NCBI GenBank assembly: GCA_014730275.1
Contig: WJIL01000060.1
Location: 1-50,779, forward strand
Origin: Candidatus Lokiarchaeota archaeon
GTDB taxonomy: Archaea > Asgardarchaeota > Thorarchaeia > Thorarchaeales > Thorarchaeaceae
Length of the DNA stretch: 50,779 nucleotides
Direction of reading: 5' to 3'
Positions 42,798 through 50,380 of this stretch are shown here, piece after piece. How positions within the stretch are numbered: position 1 is the first letter of the stretch; every line of letters begins with the position of its first letter. A program made the position numbers and the translations under genes. Below the pieces are notes generated by a model. That model searched no databases. It was not told the origin of the DNA and saw only the letters and a program-made list of their open reading frames with translations.

Positions 42798-44117
42798 CTA
42801 GCTGAAAAGGAAACCTCCTACGAGTACCGTAAGTAACGCCAAGCCGTAGGCGAGCAAGAATTGATACGCGACCGAGAATGCGGCCCATTTCGTTGATCCT
42901 GTTTCTTTCTTGATTGCACCAATAGTGGCTATGCAGGGTGTATAAAGCAGTACAAAAATCATGAAGGCAACTGCTGATACTGGACTTAGTACTGATGTCA
43001 AGGCAGCACCGATTCCCCCTTGGCCTTGCACTGCAAAAATCACACCAAGGAAACCTACAACCACTTCTTTTGCAAGAATTCCAAACACCAGCGCTGCAAC
43101 GATTTCCCAGGTGAAGCCTAGTGGTCTGAATACTGGTTCAAGGATCTTCCCTAATATACTGACGAATGATTCCGTCGCTGGAACTCCAAATCCTGCTGGA
43201 CCAAAAGATGATGCGAACCATAGAATGATAGACCCCAAAAGAAGATACGTGCCTGCTTTCTTCAGGAACAGCACTGTTCTTTCCCAAGTCTGTATGGATG
43301 TATCTCGCAAGGTTGGCATCTGATACATTGGAAGCTCCATCAGGAGTGGTGAGGCGCGCTGTTGGAAAAGGGTCCTCTTGAAAATGAGTGCCATTATAAC
43401 CGCCATAACAATGCCAAGCATGTACATTGAAAACACGACCGTGCCTGAAATCATTGGAAAGAAGACACCTGCCACAAGCACATAAACGGGCAATCTCGCT
43501 GCGCATGACATAAGCGGGCTTATGAGGATGGTAGTGAATCTGTTTGATTTACCCTCAATTGTTCGTGATGCCATGACTGCAGGTACAGTGCAGCCGAAAC
43601 CCAGTAGTAACGGTATGAACGACTTTCCGTGAAGCCCCATTTTTACCATGAGTCTATCCATTACGAATGCTGCACGTGCTAGGTATCCACTATTCTCTAA
43701 AAGTGCGATTGCAAAATACATGAAAAGAATGGGGGGCAGAAAGACAAGGATGAAACCGACTCCCCCAATAATGCCGTCCGTAACAAGTGATGCAACCCAT
43801 GGTATTGGTATTTGGCTGGTTAAACCACCGAGGTATGTGAATCCAGCTTCTATCATTGCCATGAAAACTTCAGACACCTGAAACGTAAACTCGAACATCG
43901 CCCACATAATTAGCAAGAATATGGGTAGACCAAGATACTTGTGCAAGAAGACCTCATCGAGCATGTCGCTAAGCAGCCACTTCTTCTGTCCTGGTTTGTA
44001 GACATCGTCCAGAATTTCGGAAATCAGCTCATACCGTTCATCAGCAAGAATTACCCTCGGATTGATTGCATCCCTGTATTCATTGTCCATATCTTGTTGA
44101 TTCGCGGACTCTGTCAT
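42798..44117 (-). CDS. feoB: FeoB membrane (gate) domain as a separate protein
   Basis: The 439 residues correspond to the membrane half of FeoB. A soluble N-terminus of about 70 residues is followed by the core with two Gate repeats. The key segments LLLGFGCTVPAVMASRT and LISPLMSCAARLPVYVLV hold the conserved Cys residues that line the Fe(II) path. At least eight membrane helices are present. Start and stop overlap the G-protein gene by ATGA, so the two halves are made in equal amounts. FeoB is usually one polypeptide of about 650-800 residues; here the G domain and channel are clearly separate genes and neither is truncated. Confidence 0.92.
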   Translation of the reverse strand: MTESANQQDMDNEYRDAINPRVILADERYELISEILDDVYKPGQKKWLLSDMLDEVFLHKYLGLPIFLLIMWAMFEFTFQVSEVFMAMIEAGFTYLGGLTSQIPIPWVASLVTDGIIGGVGFILVFLPPILFMYFAIALLENSGYLARAAFVMDRLMVKMGLHGKSFIPLLLGFGCTVPAVMASRTIEGKSNRFTTILISPLMSCAARLPVYVLVAGVFFPMISGTVVFSMYMLGIVMAVIMALIFKRTLFQQRASPLLMELPMYQMPTLRDTSIQTWERTVLFLKKAGTYLLLGSIILWFASSFGPAGFGVPATESFVSILGKILEPVFRPLGFTWEIVAALVFGILAKEVVVGFLGVIFAVQGQGGIGAALTSVLSPVSAVAFMIFVLLYTPCIATIGAIKKETGSTKWAAFSVAYQFLLAYGLALLTVLVGGFLFS

Positions 44118-44932
44118 GGCGTTATCTCCAGAATCTTCCTTTTCAATTCGGGATCCTCAATCATCCTCAGTATTTCTTCATCACGTTCGAAAAGGCGCAA
44201 AGCAAGCCATCGTGGCGGAAATCGCTCTCGTAAATCTTGCTTATCCTCTATCAACATCACTATCTTCTTGAGCTTCCTCTCCACTTTAGTGCTATATTTG
44301 ACCGCAGGCGGCGACAGTCGTTCGTACTCTCCATGATGGTGATGTCGTGGATGGTAGTGCAAATGGTCATCACGGTCAATGTCCCCGGGTAGATGCTCTT
44401 TCGCATTTCCTTCATGCGCTGTTGGCTCCGCTTGAAGATCTTCAGGAACCGCCTCTAGAATAGCGTCTTTGAGGTCTTCCATTCCTACCTTTTTGGTTGC
44501 AATTGTGGTGACAACTGGAGATCCCAACCGCTCAGACAGCTTCTCGATGTCTATTTTGTCTCCTCTAGATTCCACAACATCACTCATATTCAGCACAACT
44601 ACCAGATTGAGCTGCAATTCTATGAGTAGCAACGTCAGATACAGGTTCCGTTCAAGCTGGGCTGCGTTGACTATGTCAACCACTACTTCAGGTCTATAAT
44701 CAATGAGATATTGACGAGCAACTTTCTCATCCTCAGACCGAGCACTCAAGCTGTACACCCCTGGCAAATCCACAATCTTGAACTCGTAGCCCTTGTGTTC
44801 GAAGTATCCTTCCTTTCGCTCGACTGTTTTGCCCGGCCAGTTTCCAGTATGCTGTTTGCTCCCTGTTAGGTTGTTAAATATGACGCTTTTTCCTACATTG
44901 GGATTGCCTATGAGAGCTACTCGGATTGGCAC
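44114..44932 (-). CDS. feoB: FeoB G-protein domain with His-rich insertion
   Basis: The 272 residues begin at GTG 44932 with GAGGTG five bases upstream. G motifs are GNPNVGKS (9-16), DLPG (55-58) and NMSD (115-118), with the switch region HTGNWPGKT. A linker at about residues 165-205 holds a His-rich patch, His190, 192, 194 and 197-200, which can bind metal and is not a usual FeoB feature. The C-terminal helices (KVERKLKKIVMLIE) match the FeoB GDI-like region. GTP binding should gate Fe(II) uptake through the partner encoded by the overlapping next gene. No feoA gene is seen. Confidence 0.93.
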   Translation of the reverse strand: MPIRVALIGNPNVGKSVIFNNLTGSKQHTGNWPGKTVERKEGYFEHKGYEFKIVDLPGVYSLSARSEDEKVARQYLIDYRPEVVVDIVNAAQLERNLYLTLLLIELQLNLVVVLNMSDVVESRGDKIDIEKLSERLGSPVVTTIATKKVGMEDLKDAILEAVPEDLQAEPTAHEGNAKEHLPGDIDRDDHLHYHPRHHHHGEYERLSPPAVKYSTKVERKLKKIVMLIEDKQDLRERFPPRWLALRLFERDEEILRMIEDPELKRKILEITP

Positions 44933-44958
44933 TTCTTCACCTCTAATATCTTTGGAGA

Positions 44959-44984
44959 GTTAGATGCATCTAACACTTAATAAA
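44959..44984. promoter_or_regulatory. feoB promoter with perfect 16-bp palindrome
   Basis: GTTAGATGCATCTAAC (44959-44974) is a perfect palindrome, 26 bp before the feoB GTG. Reading the minus strand, the TATA-like TTTATTAAG (44975-44984) lies directly upstream, so the palindrome would sit between TATA and start site. This is a repressor position. The TTAG/CTAA arms resemble DtxR/IdeR operators; the regulator is not in the window. Confidence 0.6.
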
Positions 44985-45042
44985 AGCAATGAAATAACTA
45001 TTGCCATTCGAGGTTATATCCAGCGAATAGAGAATATATTCA

Positions 45043-45078
45043 ATCCCTAGCTGAAGAACAGCTGCCCTTATTAGGGAT
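45043..45078. repeat. Nested inverted repeat in the feoB / TPR divergent gap
   Basis: ATCCCTA (45043-45049) pairs with TAGGGAT (45072-45078), and AGCTG pairs with CAGCT inside it. It lies in the 322-bp gap between the feo operon and the divergent toroid/TPR genes. It could be an operator or form an RNA hairpin. The rest of the gap holds the feoB promoter and a short candidate gene. Confidence 0.4.
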
Positions 45079-45133
45079 ACAACATTCCATTTTCGCGGCT
45101 GTACATATTTCGTGTAGGAGAGGAGAAGACAGT

Positions 45134-45253
45134 ATGTATGGCCGAATGCTACCTACTGGTTTTGTATGGTATCAGTCTGGAAACCATTTGATCAACTATT
45201 GTTGCTTTTCCTGCTTTTCTGGATTGATATTTACCAACCATAGGTGCATGTAA
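45134..45253 (+). CDS. Candidate 39-residue leader ORF
   Basis: ATG at 45134 is preceded by the strong ribosome-binding stretch AGGAGAGGAGAAG. The frame runs 39 codons and ends one base before the start of the next gene. The peptide is Cys- and Phe-rich (CCFSCFSG). The arrangement fits translational coupling or a leader peptide, but no homologue is known to me and such short frames arise by chance. Confidence 0.25.
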   Translation: MYGRMLPTGFVWYQSGNHLINYCCFSCFSGLIFTNHRCM

Positions 45254-45254
45254 C

Positions 45255-47558
45255 ATGAACACAAAGTTTCACCCGAAGAGACTGTTGACTACGCTAGGTT
45301 TTCTCACACTGTTTCTCGTGGCAGGGCTTATTGCCACGGTTCCAGCTGAGTCAACGGAACATGAAGAAGATAACATCCCGATAGCTACCCTCATCGATCT
45401 ATCCTTCGATGATACTGGTATCGCTGACAGTGTATTTGCTGACAGTTCGACACTTGAGTCCACTGTCGATGCGCTTGAGCTCATTCAACTCCTCAAGCTC
45501 AAACATACCGCGTCCATAGGCCGGATGTATGACAAGCTTACAGACCACATTCTCTCTTTGCAGGACTCCGGGGGTGGCTTCAGGGTTAGCAATGATTCCG
45601 TACGACCTGATATCAAAACAACTGCATTGAGTCTGAAGGCCCTTAATCTGATGGGGCGATTGGATACTGAGACCAGAGCTAAAGCACACTTCTATCTTGG
45701 GAACTACTTCTCAAGCGGTCTCAATTTTGATGAATGGCTCACAAACGGTGTCTTCGAACCCAAGTACTGGGGACTGGTAGCGGCCAAGGAACTAGGCGGT
45801 GTCGGTGTTATAGACATGGACGAGTTATCGCTAGCGAATGTCCACCTTCTGCAGTCAAATGATGCCTCCGGTGTAGTGCTATTGTGGGATGATGTCTATT
45901 TCAAATCAAATAGTAGTGATCCATTCAACGATATGAGTATAGACAAACAGATTCAGGTCATAGACAGCTTCAGATTCATGATATCCGATGAGAAACATCG
46001 GCCAACCCTCCTGAACCTGCTGATAGATCCGACTTCAATGCTAAATACCCTCATGGATGGATACAACGAGACAACTGGATTGTTTGGGCCATCCGTTACT
46101 GAAACGTCTCTTGACTATTCTGAATCCGTATATCGGGTATTGTCCGAGCTGGGTGAACTCGGAAGGGTATTCGATAACGATAATGGTACAAGACGTCTAC
46201 AGGCTCTCTACAGTGCGATAGAAAACCACCTGAATATAGCCGAGAAGTCAGTAGAATCCCTAGATGCAGCCATATCTAAGATTCTCGCAGCATTGAGAAT
46301 ATCTGGGTATGTTCCATGTGAATTCAGTTCCTACCATACAGAATACATACCTGCCAAGGATGGTTCGACATTTCAGAGACAAAAGGTGTCGGATTATTCG
46401 CTGCAAGAACCAAAACGTGAAACCATCCACAATCAAATGCCGACATCAGATTTGGTTATGAACCTGGTTCTTATCTCATCTCTGGTCGGAATAGGGATTA
46501 TTTCTTCATTCCTGAAGGGTAAGTGGTTCCTTCTCCTTGTTACCTTGCTTATGGTATTCATGTTCTTGGTTCAGGTATTCATGTCCGTGGTCCAAATCAC
46601 CAATGCCGTACCAGAATTTCTGTCTCGCGTTTCTCCTCAGAGTGACGAAGACATACCACTGGATATGGGCTTGGCAAATATGATGTGGACCTCCCGGGTG
46701 GAAATTGAATCGGGTGGTTTTAGCGGTGAGCATGATCAAGATACCGAAGGGTCGATATCACCTGATTCCGAAGCAGCTACGGCAAGTGGACAGATTCCAA
46801 TAACTGGAACGCAAGGCGTTCAAGGTGTGGTAGGCATTGCTATTCCTGAATTTCCGATTCTTACTTCGATATCAGGTGCCGGTTTTGGGCCTATCATTGG
46901 TACAGATCTTAGTATGTATCTCGATTCAGTGCTTGGTGAAATCGAACATATCCAGTATGAATCCCAGTTGGAGGTCATGGAGGCATACCCCGAGATTGAA
47001 CCTGGGGAGACACTGGAACCTGACAGAATAGCAGAGATTCTCAAGACTTCATCAGACAAAATTTTGGAGGCTCAGAAGCTCATGCCGGATAACCCCGAAG
47101 TACACCACCTGTTGGGTAGGGCGTATTTCATTGCGTTCTCTGCATCGAACGCAAACGAGCATTTCAAGAGAGCTGTCGAGTTACAGCCCGACAACGCTAC
47201 CCTCTTGAAGGATTACGGGGAGTTCCTGAACGCGTGTGGTCTGTACAAGAAGGCTGAGGCTGTTCTCAGGCTTGCTGTTGAGGCTGACCCCTTCGACCAT
47301 CTGCCACTCGTTCATCTTGCCGAATCCATCATCGAACAGGTCAAGGAAGACAAAGGACCGGCTGAACGCGTTGATGAAGCCACCAAACTGCTCAACGATT
47401 CACTGTCCAGATATCCGGGCGAGGGTAAGACATGGCTCCTCTGGGGGATGATCTCCCTGATGCACAAAGACTGGGAATCTGTGGAGATGAACATGAAGGC
47501 GTGTATGATGTGTGACTATGACGACCCCCCGGGTCTACATGTTCATGTGTGCTGCTAA
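45255..47558 (+). CDS. Alpha-toroid / membrane / TPR protein, probably frameshifted near its end
   Basis: The 767 residues start with a signal-anchor (LLTTLGFLTLFLVAGLIATV). Residues about 70-360 resemble the alpha/alpha-toroid repeats of prenyltransferase and terpenoid-cyclase-like proteins (ILSLQDSGGGFRVSND). Two membrane helices follow near 400-450 (VLISSLVGIGIISSF, LLLVTLLMVFMFLVQVF). After a linker rich in Ser, Glu and Gly, TPR repeats begin (NPEVHHLLGRAYFIAFSASNANEHFKRAVELQPD, read in parts). The last residues (PPGLHVHVCC) break the TPR pattern. The next frame continues it to 47694. A single extra C in the run of six at 47525-47530 would explain this, giving 812 residues. No enzyme active site is seen in the toroid part. 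Confidence 0.7.
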   Translation: MNTKFHPKRLLTTLGFLTLFLVAGLIATVPAESTEHEEDNIPIATLIDLSFDDTGIADSVFADSSTLESTVDALELIQLLKLKHTASIGRMYDKLTDHILSLQDSGGGFRVSNDSVRPDIKTTALSLKALNLMGRLDTETRAKAHFYLGNYFSSGLNFDEWLTNGVFEPKYWGLVAAKELGGVGVIDMDELSLANVHLLQSNDASGVVLLWDDVYFKSNSSDPFNDMSIDKQIQVIDSFRFMISDEKHRPTLLNLLIDPTSMLNTLMDGYNETTGLFGPSVTETSLDYSESVYRVLSELGELGRVFDNDNGTRRLQALYSAIENHLNIAEKSVESLDAAISKILAALRISGYVPCEFSSYHTEYIPAKDGSTFQRQKVSDYSLQEPKRETIHNQMPTSDLVMNLVLISSLVGIGIISSFLKGKWFLLLVTLLMVFMFLVQVFMSVVQITNAVPEFLSRVSPQSDEDIPLDMGLANMMWTSRVEIESGGFSGEHDQDTEGSISPDSEAATASGQIPITGTQGVQGVVGIAIPEFPILTSISGAGFGPIIGTDLSMYLDSVLGEIEHIQYESQLEVMEAYPEIEPGETLEPDRIAEILKTSSDKILEAQKLMPDNPEVHHLLGRAYFIAFSASNANEHFKRAVELQPDNATLLKDYGEFLNACGLYKKAEAVLRLAVEADPFDHLPLVHLAESIIEQVKEDKGPAERVDEATKLLNDSLSRYPGEGKTWLLWGMISLMHKDWESVEMNMKACMMCDYDDPPGLHVHVCC

Positions 47559-47694
47559 AGGTGAGCTTGGAGACGAGGAAGAAGCAGAGCGGGTGTTCAA
47601 GAAATTCAAGCGGAAGAACAGGCTGGAACGAGCAAAATGGAAACAGATGGAGAGAAAGTACGAGGCATGGAAGCAGAAACGGGGGATTGCCTGA
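47525..47694 (+). pseudogene. Displaced C-terminus of the toroid/TPR protein
   Basis: In the +1 frame the sequence after the poly-C continues as a regular TPR (RVYMFMCAAKGELGDEEEAERVFKKF), then a basic tail (KWKQMERKYEAWKQKRG). It ends at a TGA that overlaps the next gene's ATG at 47694. The overlap argues that ribosomes normally reach this stop, so the break is recent, a sequencing error or a programmed +1 shift. Confidence 0.6.
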
Positions 47695-48665
47695 TGATAG
47701 AGCCGAAGCTGTACAAGAAAGCTGGTTTTCCGTTGCTCTTTGATGTGTACGAAAAGGAGCTGCGTGACCAGCCAGGCTTGCTTGCACATCTCAGGATGGT
47801 ACGAGACCATATCATGCAAGGACAGCTCAGCATAGCCGAGAGTCTGTGCCTCGACCTCGTACCGGACTATGACTTACCTGCAGTATGGTACATATTGTTC
47901 ATCGTCTACTGGTTTCAGAAGAATATTGAGGCAATCGAGAGGACGCTGAACCGTGCAGCCCGAACAGATGTGCATGATATTTTCTTCAATCTCATGAAGG
48001 CCGATGCCTTTGCTTGGTCGGAAGACCCACATCTTTCCCTTTCCATGTACACAGGGATTCTCTGCACCCGATACGAAACACCCTACGTATTCTGGATGGC
48101 GGGGCTTGTGCAGACCACCATCGGCTGGTTCTACAACGCAGTCGATATCATTAGGACTTGCCTGGACATGAATCCAGGTGCATCCGTTATGTGGGAGCGA
48201 TACGCGCTGGCTCTTACCAAGACCGGGAGAATCGACCAGGCGCGGCAGGAGCTGACAAGGGTGGCACAGGACAACCCCCACGAATGGATTATCTGGAGAG
48301 CACTCGGTCAAGTTCTTCTCTTGCAGGAAGAATGGGCTGAGGGCTTGAAGGTGTTCCGGAGACTCAACGAGATGATACCGGATGATGCCTTTGTCAGTGT
48401 GGGACTCGGCTCTTGTCTGAAAGGCACCGGTCACAAGGAAGCGTCACTGAAGCACTTCCGGAAGGCCACCCGGCGAAAGGGTCACGATTTCGATGCGTGG
48501 ATGAACCTTGGCGTGACACTGTCCGAGCTGGAGAGAGAGGAAGAAGCGATTGCAGCTCTCGAAAAGGCCCGTGCCATCAATCCGGAAAAGTTCGACGCCT
48601 CAGTATCCGACATCACCTATATGATTGAACACGCCATAAGGGACACCGTGGGTTCGGAGGCATGA
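47694..48665 (+). CDS. TPR-repeat protein 1
   Basis: ATG at 47694 overlaps the TGA of the displaced upstream frame. The product (MIEPKLYKKAGFPLLFDVYE) is 323 residues. It is a helical solenoid; clear TPR units are in the second half (WIIWRALGQVLLLQEEWAEGL, AWMNLGVTLSELEREEEAIAALEKA). There is no signal peptide or membrane helix, so it is cytoplasmic and probably a protein-interaction scaffold. Base composition is visibly richer in G and C than the neighbouring genes at 45-46 kb and after 49.5 kb. It is in a three-gene overlapping run with another TPR gene. Confidence 0.75.
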   Translation: MIEPKLYKKAGFPLLFDVYEKELRDQPGLLAHLRMVRDHIMQGQLSIAESLCLDLVPDYDLPAVWYILFIVYWFQKNIEAIERTLNRAARTDVHDIFFNLMKADAFAWSEDPHLSLSMYTGILCTRYETPYVFWMAGLVQTTIGWFYNAVDIIRTCLDMNPGASVMWERYALALTKTGRIDQARQELTRVAQDNPHEWIIWRALGQVLLLQEEWAEGLKVFRRLNEMIPDDAFVSVGLGSCLKGTGHKEASLKHFRKATRRKGHDFDAWMNLGVTLSELEREEEAIAALEKARAINPEKFDASVSDITYMIEHAIRDTVGSEA

Positions 48666-49261
48666 TGATCGTGACGGCAGTTAGCAAACCCGATCAGATT
48701 CGAGCTGAAGCAGAGACACTCTTGAAACAGGGGAAAATCCAGGCGGCCGCCGATATCCTGTGGGCGGCTGCTAAAACCCACAGCAAGGACGCGGCTACAT
48801 GGCACATGTTCGCTAATATCTATCGAGACCACAGTAACAGGTTCACGGACGGAGAACAGGCATACAAGAAAGTATTGGAGCTGGACTCCACTAACTCGAC
48901 CATTCATGCTGATTGTGGACTGCACTGCTTTAAGTTCAGAAGGCTTGACGAGGCGCAGTGGCACCTCAAACGAGCTATCAAACTGTCGAAGACTCCATGG
49001 TGGGCACACAGGACATACGGCTTGCTACTGAAACAACAACACAAGTACGATGAGGCCGAGGAAAGCCTTGCAATCGCCAAGTACCTGCAACCTGACGACT
49101 CGGTAACACTGTTCGGTCTTTGCACCCTGTACCTTTGCAAGGACGATACCGAGAAAGCGATGGAGAACCTTGAAGCATATCTGGGCACGGTTGACCTGTC
49201 AGACCATTTCAGCACCACCATGCGGACACTCGTCACGGAAGAATGTCCAGTTCATCAGTGA
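48662..49261 (+). CDS. TPR-repeat protein 2, 3' end replaced by transposase sequence
   Basis: ATG at 48662 overlaps the stop of the previous gene. The 199 residues contain about five TPR units (ATWHMFANIYRD, AHRTYGLLLKQQHKYDEAEESLAIA). The last six or seven residues (EECPVHQ) come from DNA that in another frame encodes the C-terminal part of a transposase. The original 3' end was therefore probably lost when the element inserted and decayed. The remaining part may still fold, since TPR arrays tolerate loss of terminal units. Confidence 0.65.
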   Translation: MMIVTAVSKPDQIRAEAETLLKQGKIQAAADILWAAAKTHSKDAATWHMFANIYRDHSNRFTDGEQAYKKVLELDSTNSTIHADCGLHCFKFRRLDEAQWHLKRAIKLSKTPWWAHRTYGLLLKQQHKYDEAEESLAIAKYLQPDDSVTLFGLCTLYLCKDDTEKAMENLEAYLGTVDLSDHFSTTMRTLVTEECPVHQ

Positions 49262-49553
49262 TGTCGGTGCATACCCGGCTATCGAACCGAAGGAGAATGC
49301 GTCACCCAGATCACGGGGAAGTCCTGCATACCGACAGCTGGTCCACGAATACCAGAAGGGAGCTGGGAAGTGGAAAGAACAACATCGGTATGGGCGACGG
49401 AGTCTGGTGGAGACTGTGTTCAGCATGCTGAAGCTGAGATTCGGAGGGAGTCTGAGCTCACGCGGCTACAGGGAACGACGAAGAGAGCTCCTGTTCAAGA
49501 TTGTGCTGCACAATATCGAGCGGCTCAACTTTCTAGAGTGTGACCGGAGGTGA
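49237..49553 (+). mobile_element. Remnant of an IS4/IS5-type DDE transposase gene
   Basis: The frame ending at 49553 encodes a transposase C-terminus: DVGAYPAIEPKE, then YGRRSLVETVFSMLK. This is an exact Y-(2)-R-(3)-E-(6)-K signature of the IS4-type DDE group, including the catalytic Glu. The final helix LLFKIVLHNIERL is also typical. The N-terminal and central parts with both catalytic Asp residues are absent, so the element is dead. The left edge falls within the end of the TPR 2 gene. No terminal inverted repeat was identified. Confidence 0.75.
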
Positions 49554-49586
49554 CTTTTTCCACAGAATGAAAATTGTAGCAATATT

Positions 49587-49604
49587 TATATATATATATA
49601 TATA
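49587..49604. repeat. (TA)9 dinucleotide tract
   Basis: Nine TA units lie between the transposase remnant and the next gene, about 40 bp before its start. The tract can act as a TATA element or melt easily; length variation would change spacing to the ribosome-binding site. Confidence 0.7.
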
Positions 49605-49645
49605 GTGATTATATCTTTTGAGCTCTCATTAGGAGGTCAAAAGAA

Positions 49646-50143
49646 ATGAAATCTAGAAAGGGATATTTGATTATTCTATTGGTTCTTTTCAGCTTTCCAG
49701 CATGGTTTATGCCCGTCCAAGCATTTACGGAACAAACCATGAAAGATACATCACCAACAGAATATGAAGGAACATGGAGTACCAAGAATAATTATGCTAG
49801 AGAAACGCTTGAGGGATCTGTTTACAGAATTAATATCATATTTGAATTCTATAATGTTCCCCAAGATGCAGATGATTATTGGTTTCATATAGACTACGAC
49901 GGCCTTTCTCATATTTGGCCATTTGGTGAACGCCTCGATGTGATGTACAGATGGAGTACAAGCGGTGGTTTCACCCATCTTGTATATTATGATCATTTTC
50001 TAAGTGATACAACCTGGGATATTACATCACCTTCATCAACAACCTTACAGCTGAAATTCAGAGGATGTGCAGAAGTAACAGATGGAATCCAACATACATG
50101 GTACTTCGGTGATGAACCAATTCTCCATATGTATTGGGAATAG
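49646..50143 (+). CDS. Small secreted protein
   Basis: The 165 residues begin with a clear signal peptide (MKSRKGYLIILLVLFSF, cut after VQA near residue 27). The mature part is beta-rich, aromatic and acidic (YWFHIDYDGLSHIW, WSTSGGFTHLVYYDHF), without cysteine pairs or known catalytic motifs. GGAGGTC lies eight bases before the ATG. The bases here are AT-rich, unlike the TPR genes upstream. No family is recognised; the aromatic, strand-rich composition recalls the giant surface protein, but no repeats are shared. Confidence 0.75.
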   Translation: MKSRKGYLIILLVLFSFPAWFMPVQAFTEQTMKDTSPTEYEGTWSTKNNYARETLEGSVYRINIIFEFYNVPQDADDYWFHIDYDGLSHIWPFGERLDVMYRWSTSGGFTHLVYYDHFLSDTTWDITSPSSTTLQLKFRGCAEVTDGIQHTWYFGDEPILHMYWE

Positions 50144-50380
50144 AACATCATACATCTTTCTCATCAATACTTTGAATATAGGGGGTTGATGGATTCCGTA
50201 AGGAAGTCGGTAAGATTGATGAACTCATCGATTCGCAATAAGGTGCCTTAATTCTGGCAATTGCGTCAAGGATTCCACCTGATTTGAAATCGTGGATAGG
50301 TTTATCTTTCAGGGTGAGAATACAGAAACAATGTGAATTTCGATTGATTTGACGCCATCAACGATGTGTGGGGGACAATA

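Noticed and set aside
44933-45254. A feoA gene next to feoB
   Set aside because: All frames were considered between feoB and the next gene; only a 39-codon candidate without SH3-like FeoA features is present.
49587-49604. CRISPR-like or satellite array
   Set aside because: It is a plain (TA)9 tract; no spaced direct repeats with unique spacers were found anywhere in the window.
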